Source: Novosphingobium sp. NDB2Meth1
Lineage (GTDB): Bacteria > Pseudomonadota > Alphaproteobacteria > Sphingomonadales > Sphingomonadaceae
Assembly (NCBI RefSeq): GCF_900117425.1
Contig: NZ_FPEH01000011.1
Coordinates: 124,001-188,000 of the forward strand
Length of the DNA stretch: 64,000 bases
Direction: 5' to 3'
Shown here: in pieces, positions 41,025-49,418 of the stretch
How the letters are laid out: each line of letters begins with the position of its first letter
How positions within the stretch are numbered: position 1 is the first letter of the stretch
The notes under the pieces: generated by a model
The model's input: only the letters and a program-made list of their open reading frames with translations
Database searches by the model: none
Told to the model about the DNA's origin: nothing
Translations under genes and position numbers: made by a program

Positions 41025-41419
41025 TGAGCGGCGCAGATGAGATCGAAGTGAACGGCCACAGCTACCGCTTGGCCAAGCTTGACGCGATGACGCAGTTCCA
41101 CATCACGCGGCGCCTCGGCGGCGTGCTGGCGGCGATCCGCAGCGGGTCGGAGAGTGGTGACGTCCTCGCAATCCTGATGCAAGCGATCGGCGAGTTGCCC
41201 GATGCCGATTGCGAATACGTCATCTCGCGGTGCCTGAGCGGGTGCACGCGGCGGCAGGAAGGCGATGCCGGGTGGGCTTCGGTCTATCGCCACAACCAGC
41301 TGATGTTCGCTGACATTGCGATGCCGGATATGCTGCGCCTCACTTGGGCCACGTTGCAGAGCAACCTCTCCGATTTTTTTACCGGCCTCCGCTCGGGTTC
41401 GCTCCCGGCGGGGAGCTGA
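41024..41419 (+). CDS. Tail assembly chaperone, short form
   Basis: 131 aa; the ATG shares a base with the tube stop (TGATG). YRLAKLDAMTQFHITRRLGG and DCEYVISRCLSGCTRRQEGD match phage tail assembly chaperones. Near its end codons GAT TTT TTT ACC span a T7 slippery run at 41374-41380, which would give a longer frameshift product into the next frame. Confidence 0.87.
   Translation: MSGADEIEVNGHSYRLAKLDAMTQFHITRRLGGVLAAIRSGSESGDVLAILMQAIGELPDADCEYVISRCLSGCTRRQEGDAGWASVYRHNQLMFADIAMPDMLRLTWATLQSNLSDFFTGLRSGSLPAGS
41374..41380 (+). promoter_or_regulatory. T7 slippery site for programmed -1 frameshift
   Basis: In the chaperone frame the run reads T TTT TTT after GAT, so both tRNAs can slip back one base and re-pair fully. 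The -1 frame then continues TAC CGG CCT into the downstream ORF without a stop. The location matches the gpG/gpGT-type frameshift conserved in tailed phages. Confidence 0.8.
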
Positions 41420-41607
41420 GTTTCGAGCCGGTCTCGATGCCGGACGGGGAGGATTGGTTGATGCGCCCGGTGCTCGAAGGGTGCTGCAAGTATGAGTCGC
41501 TGATCGATGGGACGGTCGGGCTCGTCGATATCGCGCGGATGAACGACGCTTTGGCGGTGCGGGACGAGAACCAGCGGCGGATGGAGGAAGCGGCGCGGCG
41601 GCGTTAG
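41380..41607 (+). CDS. Tail assembly chaperone frameshift extension
   Basis: A 75-residue extension read in -1 frame after the slippery run: YRPPLGFAPGGELSFEPVSM, LMRPVLEGCCKYESLIDGTV, then LVDIARMNDALAVRDENQRR. The fusion from 41024 would be about 194 aa. The first codons of the separate open frame (from 41344) are antisense-like to the chaperone end, so independent initiation is unlikely. Confidence 0.8.
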   Translation, partial: YRPPLGFAPGGELSFEPVSMPDGEDWLMRPVLEGCCKYESLIDGTVGLVDIARMNDALAVRDENQRRMEEAARRR

Positions 41608-41608
41608 G

Positions 41609-42118
41609 CTATTTGACGGTCACTCCAAAACCAGATGAACTTTGACCATCATCGCCAAGCACTTCGTCCCCGTACCGCTCAGAGATTTTTCGCTCTATCG
41701 CCTGCATTATGTCGGCATCGGTAGGATTGTATCCGAGGCCAGCCCTATTGGAGTAAAACTCCGCTTCTTTAACAATATGAGCACACAGCGCAAAGGTGTA
41801 TTCCGCTCCACGAAATATAGCCCGATCTGTACACTGATTGAATGCTTTGAGATGGAGGCGCACGGTGTTGGCGTCTCTTATGTTACTAAGCTCTTTTTCA
41901 GTCGGCTCTCGATCAGGGACGACGATGGCCGAAGTAGGTGTTGGACTGGGAGATGGAAAGGCCGACACGTCGCTAACGCCATCCGATGGTAGTGGCGCAG
42001 TACGATCAGATGTTGAGTTCAGCGATGTGTCTGCAAGAGCGCCGACAAAGATGATGCCAGCGACGACGATCGCGAGGTTGCGCAAGCACGACATTTTGGC
42101 CCCGATTCTGCCTAACAT
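41609..42118 (-). CDS. Exported or membrane-anchored opposite-strand protein (169 aa)
   Basis: ATG at 42118 overlaps the partner gene stop (ATGTTAG); a second Met at 42094 is possible (MSCLRNLAIVVAGIIFVGAL, a signal/anchor). A Ser/Thr/Pro linker follows, then a helical domain with CTDRAIFRGAEYTFALCAHI, two cysteines, and a C-terminus DADIMQAIERKISERYGDEV. AT-richer than its neighbours and opposed to the late operon: a moron. No family. Confidence 0.65.
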   Translation of the reverse strand: MLGRIGAKMSCLRNLAIVVAGIIFVGALADTSLNSTSDRTAPLPSDGVSDVSAFPSPSPTPTSAIVVPDREPTEKELSNIRDANTVRLHLKAFNQCTDRAIFRGAEYTFALCAHIVKEAEFYSNRAGLGYNPTDADIMQAIERKISERYGDEVLGDDGQSSSGFGVTVK

Positions 42119-42666
42119 CCGGTGCTGGTCATTGGTCCTGAATATGATCTCGGAAGGTCTAGGCCTTCTTCAATCTTCAAGGCCATTTCTGCATTGCAGT
42201 AGAGGCGTCTGGCCAGATATCGCCGGATCGGAACAAACTCATAGGTTGTTCCAAGGCCGCCTGTGTTGCGCTGAAGGACGTAAGCACTGATCGTCGTCCG
42301 CGCCGGATCATAGGTAGACGCGTCGATATGCCGCTCGGCTTGAAGCAACATGATCGCTGGCCTTCCCTTGAAGCTCGCTCGGGCAAAGCGGACCGACTTG
42401 ATCATATCTTCGCCAACATGTGGCTGATCTGTGATCACATCGCGCCCGTCGATGGTGGCAATGGAGCCACGAACTGAGACAGAGTAGATATCATAGCCCC
42501 ACGCGTTGCCGTTCTCACGCCACGCCAAGTTGATCGTCGCGTGCTGGCCGGGACCTAGCGCATCGCGGACAACATTCACCCCGGCGACAAGCCGGATAGG
42601 TATCATGGACTGAGCGAGCGCAGCGGCGGGTGCCAAAGCGAGAAGTACAGCAACAAGTCTGCGCAT
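42112..42666 (-). CDS. Exported opposite-strand protein (184 aa)
   Basis: MRRLVAVLLALAPAAALAQS is a clear signal peptide cut after ALA. The mature part is beta-rich (VVRDALGPGQHATINLAWRE, DIYSVSVRGSIATIDGRDVI) with one Cys near RLYCNAEMA and another at the end. Forms a two-gene unit with the 169-aa protein, inserted between tail chaperone and tape measure. Periplasmic lysogenic-conversion function is inferred. Confidence 0.7.
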   Translation of the reverse strand: MRRLVAVLLALAPAAALAQSMIPIRLVAGVNVVRDALGPGQHATINLAWRENGNAWGYDIYSVSVRGSIATIDGRDVITDQPHVGEDMIKSVRFARASFKGRPAIMLLQAERHIDASTYDPARTTISAYVLQRNTGGLGTTYEFVPIRRYLARRLYCNAEMALKIEEGLDLPRSYSGPMTSTGC

Positions 42667-42800
42667 ACCGCCCCCCGATTCTGTTGGGACGAAGGCTACT
42701 TCGCTTCGGAGGAGAGTCCAGCCTCGATGAGGCAGCGAATTACCTCAGGTCTAGTCGGAACATCCGACTGGGCCGCCCATTCCATTTCTGGGAAAGCACA

Positions 42801-44426
42801 ATGGCCGACAATGTGATCAAGGAATTTCTGGTCGGCCTCGGCTTCAAGGTTGATCCGAAAGGCCAGAAAGCGTTCACTGATGGCATCGACTTTGCCACCG
42901 CGAAGGCGGTGGCCCTCGGCGAAGCGCTCTACGACACAGCAAAAGCTGTTGCCGAATCCGTCGTCAAGATGGCGGCGGACTTCGACCAACTCTACTGGAA
43001 GACCCAACGGCTCGGCTCGTCCGCCATCGACATCAAGGCATTTTCGTATGCGATGACGCAGCTGGGCGGCTCGTCGCAAGGTGCCGCCAACGCGCTCGAA
43101 AGCATCGCCGAGTTCACCCGTTCGTCGCCCGGCGCCACAGATTTCCTCGTGCAGTGGGGCGTCTTGCCCGAGCACATCGGCAACGCCGAGAAGTCATTGC
43201 AGGACTTGGCGGAAACCTTCAAGCGCATGCCGTACTGGCAGGCCAAGAGCATCGCCACCGTCATCGGCGTTGACCCGCTGACGTTGCAGGCCATGAAGCG
43301 TGACACCGGGGAGTTTGAGAAGTGGTATCGAGGCATGGCTACGCGCCTCGGAAGGCGCTTCGGTGTCGATCTCAACGATACAGCTGAGGGGGCAAACAGT
43401 GCGCAGACGAAGCTTCGCGAACTCAAGGCCGAACTTGAGCTTCTTGTGCAGGTGTTTCTGATCAAGGCGCTACCAGCCATCAACCAGTTCCTTGGCCGGT
43501 TCATCGAGTTCCTGGAAAATCTCGACCACGCCAAGATTTCGACGCCGGAGGTGGTCGCAGCGCTCGGGGCCATTGCTGTCGCAGCAGCGGCATTGTCCTC
43601 ACCCTTCATCGCAGCGGCTGCCGCCATCGGTGCCGCGACGGTCGCGTATGAGGGCTGGCTGTCAAAATCGCCGAGCAAGCCGGGCGAACCGGCCAAGCAG
43701 GGCTATGAGAACGGCTGGGGCATTCCGGGCTTGTTCTGGTTCTACAACGAGACCGAGCAAGAGAAGAAGGACCGCCTCGCCGGAAACTATTCGGCCATCG
43801 CCAAGCCTGTGAACCGGGGTATGGACCCGGTCGGCGATCCCAATAACCTCATGCCAGATTGGATGCGCGGTAGCGCCAACGACAACACGCGCAGGAGCGG
43901 TGGTACTCGGCGTCGTGGCGGCGGAACGCGCGCGGAGCGAAACAACAACCCGGGCAACATCATGGACGGCTCGTTTGCCCGTAGTCAGCCTGGTTATGCA
44001 GGCAGTGACGGGCGCTTCGCGATCTTCGACGATGTTGCCAGCGGCCTCAACGCCATGGAAAGGCTTCTCAAGAGCTACATGGCTCGCGGTCGCGACACGA
44101 TTGCTGAGATCATTTCAAAGTGGGCGCCGCCGAGCGAGAACAACGTCGGCGCCTATGTCGCCCATGTTGAGCAACTGACCGGCATCGGCAGGTTCGACCA
44201 GCTGCAGATGACTGACCTTCAGCGGGTGGCCGCAGCGATGGCACAGCACGAAGGTTTCCGCGGGCTTGGCGTGACCGGCTCCGGCCGATCGGCAACCGTC
44301 AACCAAACCAACAACTACTCGATTGCGAGCAACCACGACCCGAAGGCGATCGCAAATGAAATTGCGTCGATACAGGATTCGGTCAACCAGCGGCTGGTAG
44401 CGAACTTTGGAGTGACGGTGCAGTGA
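42801..44426 (+). CDS. Tail tape measure protein with lysozyme-like segment
   Basis: 541 aa, ATG at 42801. The N-terminus is EFLVGLGFKVDPKGQKAFTD; hydrophobic helices near residues 255-290 (ALGAIAVAAAALSSPFIAAA). The segment RNNNPGNIMDGSFARSQPGY...DGRFAIFDDVASGLNAMERL is typical of virion-associated peptidoglycan-degrading domains. Length suggests a short tail, since tape-measure length sets tail length. Confidence 0.87.
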   Translation: MADNVIKEFLVGLGFKVDPKGQKAFTDGIDFATAKAVALGEALYDTAKAVAESVVKMAADFDQLYWKTQRLGSSAIDIKAFSYAMTQLGGSSQGAANALESIAEFTRSSPGATDFLVQWGVLPEHIGNAEKSLQDLAETFKRMPYWQAKSIATVIGVDPLTLQAMKRDTGEFEKWYRGMATRLGRRFGVDLNDTAEGANSAQTKLRELKAELELLVQVFLIKALPAINQFLGRFIEFLENLDHAKISTPEVVAALGAIAVAAAALSSPFIAAAAAIGAATVAYEGWLSKSPSKPGEPAKQGYENGWGIPGLFWFYNETEQEKKDRLAGNYSAIAKPVNRGMDPVGDPNNLMPDWMRGSANDNTRRSGGTRRRGGGTRAERNNNPGNIMDGSFARSQPGYAGSDGRFAIFDDVASGLNAMERLLKSYMARGRDTIAEIISKWAPPSENNVGAYVAHVEQLTGIGRFDQLQMTDLQRVAAAMAQHEGFRGLGVTGSGRSATVNQTNNYSIASNHDPKAIANEIASIQDSVNQRLVANFGVTVQ

Positions 44427-45244
44427 GTTCGAACACCGGCATCCTCCGCGTTTTCGGCGGCTTCATTGCCGAGGTGACGGTTCGAGAGCAACATGTTGAC
44501 GACCTGACCATCACGACACACCCGGTCGAGCGAGGGGCTCCAATCACAGACCACGCTTTCAGAATGCCAGCGCTTCTCACCATCGAGGCGGGTTGGTCGG
44601 CGGCTGGCGCCTACGAACAAGCAAACCCCTCGACAGCGGACACCAAGCCGAGGTCCAACTTCCAGAAGCTCACGGACGCCTACAATCAGATCCTGCCGGT
44701 AGTCGCTGCTGTCGGCGGTCCGAACGCCGTGGGGACGCTGTCGACCGCCTACAACACCATCGCGCTGGGCAATGCGCTGACCTCGCAGTCGTCCACGCAG
44801 AACCTCAATGACCTTTATGGTCAGATCGCGCCCGTCATTGACCAGTTCAGCCCTGAAGCCTCTCAGGCACTGGCGGGGATCGTCGCCACCATCGCCGCGA
44901 CACAGGACCAACAGACCGGCATCGAGGACGGCGCCAAGCCACTGCGCGATCTCTACGACAAGCTTATTCAGCTTCAACGCAGCGCCGAGCTGATCTCAGT
45001 CCAGACCGGCAAGCGCGCTTACGACAACATGCTGATCCGGTCGATCCGGACACAAACCGATCAGTCCTCGGAAAACATCCTGATGATCACCGCGCAGCTT
45101 CAGGAGGTTCTGCTCGTGGACACGTTTCAGACGACCATGCCAGCGACAGCAAGAAGGGCTGATCCCGCAGCATCAGGCGGGGTCACACAGAAAGGGGTGA
45201 AGTCGGCCGTCAGCTACTCCGGCCCCATCCCGACGTACGCTTGA
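44423..45244 (+). CDS. Baseplate protein, Dit-like N-terminal domain
   Basis: 273 aa, GTG at 44423 (GTGA overlap). VTVREQHVDDLTITTHPVER then GAPITDHAFRMPALLTIEAG is the Dit-like phage tail N-terminal domain. The middle is helical, and TGKRAYDNMLIRSIRTQTDQ is shared with Pam3-type baseplates. It likely connects tube and hub. Confidence 0.8.
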   Translation: MSSNTGILRVFGGFIAEVTVREQHVDDLTITTHPVERGAPITDHAFRMPALLTIEAGWSAAGAYEQANPSTADTKPRSNFQKLTDAYNQILPVVAAVGGPNAVGTLSTAYNTIALGNALTSQSSTQNLNDLYGQIAPVIDQFSPEASQALAGIVATIAATQDQQTGIEDGAKPLRDLYDKLIQLQRSAELISVQTGKRAYDNMLIRSIRTQTDQSSENILMITAQLQEVLLVDTFQTTMPATARRADPAASGGVTQKGVKSAVSYSGPIPTYA

Positions 45245-45251
45245 GGCGCTT

Positions 45252-45563
45252 GTGGCAGCTTTCGAAATCCCCCTCACCGCTGAGCCGCAGACGTTCTCGG
45301 TCCAGCTGCTTGGTATCGCGTATCAGATGACCGTGCAGTGGCGAAACAATGCCCAAGGCGGGTGGATCCTCGATATCGCCGACGCCACCGGCGCGCCGAT
45401 CGTGAGCGGCATCGCGCTCGTCACGGGAACGGACCTCCTTGGGCAGTACGCCTATCTGGGCATTGGCGGTTCGCTGCTCGTAATGAACAGTTCCGGCGGC
45501 GATGATGCGCCAACGTTCACCGATCTAGGTACCGATACCCATCTCGTCTTCGTGACCGCCTGA
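45252..45563 (+). CDS. Baseplate plug protein
   Basis: 103 aa, GTG start. FEIPLTAEPQTFSVQLLGIA, YQMTVQWRNNAQGGWILDIA and GTDLLGQYAYLGIGGSLLVM match the phage baseplate plug family known from cyanophage Pam3. It seals the tube before contraction. Confidence 0.82.
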   Translation: MAAFEIPLTAEPQTFSVQLLGIAYQMTVQWRNNAQGGWILDIADATGAPIVSGIALVTGTDLLGQYAYLGIGGSLLVMNSSGGDDAPTFTDLGTDTHLVFVTA

Positions 45564-45565
45564 CC

Positions 45566-46480
45566 ATGGCCAACCAGTTCATCCGCAAGGCCGGACTGCT
45601 CATCGGAGACAGTTCGACCGCCATCGATGTCTCAGCCCTGCACTTCTCGTTCCGGATCAAGCAGGCGGAAGTTGGCGTTCCACAAACTGCATCGATCAGG
45701 GTCTACAACCTCTCGGATCAGACATTTCAGCGCATCCGGGAGTACACGCGCGTCGAGCTTAGCGCTGGGTATCAGAGGGGCGCCTACGGCGTCATATTCA
45801 GCGGGGAGATCATCCAAGCCAAGGCGGGGCGTGAAAACGCCGTCGACTCCTACGTCGATCTTATTGCAGCTGAAGGTTATTCTTCGCATCAGCAGCCCAT
45901 CAGCGTAACGCTCGCCAGGGGGGCAACCGTGCTTGACGTGGCGAAGGCCGCCGCTGCCGCCATGGGCCGCAAGCTCAACGTCTACACCACCACAACCCCG
46001 CCGCAGCTTCCGCGCGGCACAGTTCAATATGGAATGGCTCGGCGCGCTCTGACCGATGCGGCAACGAAGATGGGTGCGATTTGGTTCTACTCGAACGACG
46101 GCATTGATCTTGTGGCGGTAGACAGCCCGAGGGCAGGCGAGGCGACAGTGATCAACGGCGCAACCGGCATGATCGGCTGGCCAGAGCAGACGCAAGACGG
46201 CATCCGAGTGCGGTGCTTGTTAAACCCGAACCTGACCCTCGGAGACACCATCAAGCTGGACAATGCATCGGTTCAGGCAGCTACGTTCACGACCGCTTAT
46301 CAGCAGCAAGTGCAGAACACGAACTTGCCGCGCCCTGACGCCGACGGACTATATCGAATGTACGTGATCGAGCACTTCGGCAACACACGAGGCGCCGATT
46401 GGTACAGCGACATCATTTGCCTTTCGCTTGATCCGACCACGCGCGGCCTGAGCGGCATCTTCCAAAGGTACCTGTTCTGA
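45566..46480 (+). CDS. Baseplate hub protein (gp27-like)
   Basis: 304 aa. ALHFSFRIKQAEVGVPQTAS, IRVYNLSDQTFQRIREYTRV, AGYQRGAYGVIFSGEIIQAK, then GARRALTDAATKMGAIW-type hub repeat (here YGMARRALTDAATKMGAIWF). A two-barrel hub like T4 gp27. It shares a base with the spike start. Confidence 0.82.
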   Translation: MANQFIRKAGLLIGDSSTAIDVSALHFSFRIKQAEVGVPQTASIRVYNLSDQTFQRIREYTRVELSAGYQRGAYGVIFSGEIIQAKAGRENAVDSYVDLIAAEGYSSHQQPISVTLARGATVLDVAKAAAAAMGRKLNVYTTTTPPQLPRGTVQYGMARRALTDAATKMGAIWFYSNDGIDLVAVDSPRAGEATVINGATGMIGWPEQTQDGIRVRCLLNPNLTLGDTIKLDNASVQAATFTTAYQQQVQNTNLPRPDADGLYRMYVIEHFGNTRGADWYSDIICLSLDPTTRGLSGIFQRYLF

Positions 46481-47085
46481 TGGACCAGCGGCAACGCCTC
46501 GGCGACCCGACAACAGCTATCGCGATGGCAACGCGCGAGCGACAAGCGCAAATGTACACCGCCCTGCCCGGCATTATCCAGTCCTTTGATCCCGCCGCGA
46601 TGACCTGCGAAGTCCAGCCCTCGATCCAAGGCACGCTGTCCGATCCGAAGACCGGCAAGGCGACGAACGTGAACCTGCCGCTTCTGGTCGACTGTCCCGT
46701 GCAGTTTCCCTCTGGCGGCGGCGTCACGCTGACCATGCCGATTGCAGCGGACGACGAATGCCTCATCATCTTTGCCTCGCGCTGCATCGATGCCTGGTGG
46801 CAGAATGGCGGCATCCAGCCCCCAATGGTCTACCGCATGCACGACTTGTCGGATGGCTTCGTCATCCCCGGCATCTGGTCGCAGCCGCGTGTGCCGGCCG
46901 GCGTCTCGACCAGCAAGGCACAGCTGCGCAGCACCGACGGCGCTACAATTCTCGAGCTCGATCCGCAGGCGCAGCGCATCAACATGGTGGCGCCGGGCGG
47001 CGTCTACATCAACGGCATCCACTTCGACGAGCACAAGCACAGCGACGTCCAAGCCGGATCAGGAATCAGCGGAGGCCCGCAATGA
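46480..47085 (+). CDS. Baseplate spike (Gp138/gpV-like)
   Basis: 201 aa. YTALPGIIQSFDPAAMTCEV begins the OB-fold, DDECLIIFASRCIDAWWQNG is typical of Gp138 N-domains, and the tip ends HKHSDVQAGSGISGGPQ, the HxH iron-binding apex found in membrane-piercing spikes. Confidence 0.87.
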   Translation: MDQRQRLGDPTTAIAMATRERQAQMYTALPGIIQSFDPAAMTCEVQPSIQGTLSDPKTGKATNVNLPLLVDCPVQFPSGGGVTLTMPIAADDECLIIFASRCIDAWWQNGGIQPPMVYRMHDLSDGFVIPGIWSQPRVPAGVSTSKAQLRSTDGATILELDPQAQRINMVAPGGVYINGIHFDEHKHSDVQAGSGISGGPQ

Positions 47086-47543
47086 GAGTTCGCGCGCTCG
47101 ACGCCAACGGCGACATGACTTTCGGCCTCAGCGCCGCCAACTTCCTCATCAATTCTGCAGCGGCGGTCGCGCAGTGCATCAATACCCGGCTTGGCCTGAT
47201 CAAGGGTGAGTGGTTCCTCGACACGACTGAGGGCACCGATTGGGGCGGCAAGATACTCGGCCGTCAGCCCAAGGCGGGGTACGACGCCGAGATCCGCCGC
47301 GTCATTCTCGGCACGCCGGGGGTCACGCAAATCACCGCCTATTCCAGCGACCTGACCAATCGCGCGCTGGCGGTGAACGCGACGGTACTGACAGCATACA
47401 GCGCACAGTCGCTCGTACTTAGCGCGGCATTTGGCCGGGGGCTGCAGCCGGTTGCACCCGTTACCGGGTTCCCGGTCGGCACCTCACCGTCCCTCGCGTT
47501 GCTCGACTTCACTTTCGTGCTCGATGAATCGGTTCTCGGATAA
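47082..47543 (+). CDS. Baseplate wedge / sheath initiator (gp25-like)
   Basis: 153 aa, ATG at 47082 overlaps the spike stop. MRVRALDANGDMTFGLSAAN, INTRLGLIKGEWFLDTTEGT and EIRRVILGTPGVTQITAYSS are marks of gp46/gp25-like proteins that start sheath polymerisation. Confidence 0.82.
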   Translation: MRVRALDANGDMTFGLSAANFLINSAAAVAQCINTRLGLIKGEWFLDTTEGTDWGGKILGRQPKAGYDAEIRRVILGTPGVTQITAYSSDLTNRALAVNATVLTAYSAQSLVLSAAFGRGLQPVAPVTGFPVGTSPSLALLDFTFVLDESVLG

Positions 47544-47557
47544 GGGCTACCGCAGAC

Positions 47558-48739
47558 GTGACAACCTATCCGCTTCCAACGCTGGGCGCCCAGGTGGGCC
47601 CGGCCGGGATCACTGCGCCCTCTTTCGACGATACCCTGCTGTCGCTTCAGGCGACCTATCAGCAGATCTACGGCGCCGATGCTGTCCTCACTCCCGATAC
47701 GCAAGACGGTCAGTGGATTGCGGCCATCGCGCAGGCAATTGCCGATGTGAATGCCGGGGCGATCGCGGTCTACAACAGCTTTTCGCCCAGCACCGCACAA
47801 GGCGTCGGCCTGTCCTCCGTCGTGAAGATCAATGGCCTTCGCCGCGAGACGCCGTCGAACTCCACTGCGCAGGTTCTGATCACCGGCACGGCAGGGACCG
47901 TCATCACGAATGGACAGGTGCAGGATAGCAGCGGCAACGTCTGGAACCTGCCGACCACAGTCACCATTCCGGAAAGCAGCTCGATCACCGTCACAGCGAC
48001 TGCTGCGCAGCTTGGGGCCATTTCCGCAGCTATCGGGACAATCACGAAAATCCTCAACCCGACGCGCGGCTGGATTTCTGCGACAAACACGTCCGCCGCC
48101 TCGCCGGGCGCGCCGGTTGAGAAGGACGCGACCCTGCGCCAGCGTCAGGCCCGGTCGACCAACCTGCCGGCCCGTACGCCGCTTTCAGCCATCCTCGCTG
48201 CTGTCCGCAATCTTCCCGGCGTCTCGCGGGCAGAAGCGCATGAGAACGACACGGGGACGACCGATAGCGAAGGCGTGCCGGCCAACACGATCTGGCTGGT
48301 GGTCGAAGGAGGCGATACCACGGCGATCGCGACGGCGATTGCGAACGGCAAGATCGGCGTCGCGACCTACGGCAGCGTGATCCAGACCGTGACCGACGAG
48401 TTCGGCATACCGTCGACGGTCCGCTTCGACCGGCCGACTTACCGCCGCATCGTGGTCAACGTCACGCTGAAGCCGCTTGCAGGCTACACTGTGCAGACCG
48501 GCAACAACATCATCGCGGCGATCAACGCCTACATCAACTCGCTGGCAGTCGGTGAAAGCGTGTTCCTCACGCAAGTGATTGCTGCTGCGATCCAAGGCAG
48601 CGGCGCTCCGACCACCTTCAACCTGACAGCGCTCACCATGGCGGTCTACCCCGACTCACCGGCGGCGGCTGACCTTCCGATGGCGTTCAACCAGGCCCCG
48701 CAGCAGGCGCTGGCGGACATCAGTCTGGCGCTGATCTGA
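47558..48739 (+). CDS. Baseplate J-like protein
   Basis: 393 aa, GTG at 47558. ADAVLTPDTQDGQWIAAIAQ, SPSTAQGVGLSSVVKINGLR, GAPVEKDATLRQRQARSTNL and FGIPSTVRFDRPTYRRIVVN are gpJ/gp6-type features. It builds the baseplate ring. Confidence 0.92.
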   Translation: MTTYPLPTLGAQVGPAGITAPSFDDTLLSLQATYQQIYGADAVLTPDTQDGQWIAAIAQAIADVNAGAIAVYNSFSPSTAQGVGLSSVVKINGLRRETPSNSTAQVLITGTAGTVITNGQVQDSSGNVWNLPTTVTIPESSSITVTATAAQLGAISAAIGTITKILNPTRGWISATNTSAASPGAPVEKDATLRQRQARSTNLPARTPLSAILAAVRNLPGVSRAEAHENDTGTTDSEGVPANTIWLVVEGGDTTAIATAIANGKIGVATYGSVIQTVTDEFGIPSTVRFDRPTYRRIVVNVTLKPLAGYTVQTGNNIIAAINAYINSLAVGESVFLTQVIAAAIQGSGAPTTFNLTALTMAVYPDSPAAADLPMAFNQAPQQALADISLALI

Positions 48740-49404
48740 TGGCGGGCGACGTCACGCCCTACACCGGGCTGATCACCTCAAAGCATGCCGACAAGCCGAA
48801 TTTCATGGCAACGGTCGCGGCATCGGTGCAGCCGATTGCCGATACGCTTGCGACCTTGAACGGTCTGAACGCGGCATTCGATCTGGACCTTGCGCAGGGG
48901 CAGCAACTGGACATCCTCGGCGAGTGGATCGGCGCAAGCCGGTTCGTCTCAAGTGCGCTGGACGGGGTCTATTTCAGCTTCGACATCAGCGGGCTTGGGT
49001 TTGAGCAGGGGGTCATTTGGAGTCCCGGCGAGCCCTTGACCGGTCTCATCGCTCTTCCGGATGACGTCTACCTGACGCTTCTCAAGGCCACGATCGTCGC
49101 CAACCATTGGGATGGCTCGATCTCCGGCGCCTACACCGCATGGCAGACGCTGCTCGGGCCGCAGGGTTATCAGATCCTGATCCAGGACAATGGCGACATG
49201 ACCATGGTCCTCGCGCTGCATGGTGCGCTGGTCGATCCGGTGTTCACTCAACTGTTCGCGGCTGGGGTCCTGGATCTGCGGCCGGCTGGCGTGGAAGCGT
49301 CCTACGTCATTCCGACCATTCCCGCCGCACCCTTCTTCGGCCTCGATATCGAAACCGAGTACGTCGACGGCCTCGATTTCGGTGCCTTCGGCCAGTTCAC
49401 CTGA
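48739..49404 (+). CDS. Tail protein DUF2612 (gpI-like)
   Basis: 221 aa; the ATG shares a base with the J stop. FDLDLAQGQQLDILGEWIGA is the DUF2612 signature, followed by SWALLKATIVANHW-type residues (here LTLLKATIVANHWDGSISGA). It joins baseplate to fibres. Confidence 0.87.
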   Translation: MAGDVTPYTGLITSKHADKPNFMATVAASVQPIADTLATLNGLNAAFDLDLAQGQQLDILGEWIGASRFVSSALDGVYFSFDISGLGFEQGVIWSPGEPLTGLIALPDDVYLTLLKATIVANHWDGSISGAYTAWQTLLGPQGYQILIQDNGDMTMVLALHGALVDPVFTQLFAAGVLDLRPAGVEASYVIPTIPAAPFFGLDIETEYVDGLDFGAFGQFT

Positions 49405-49418
49405 CATCGGAGTAACTC

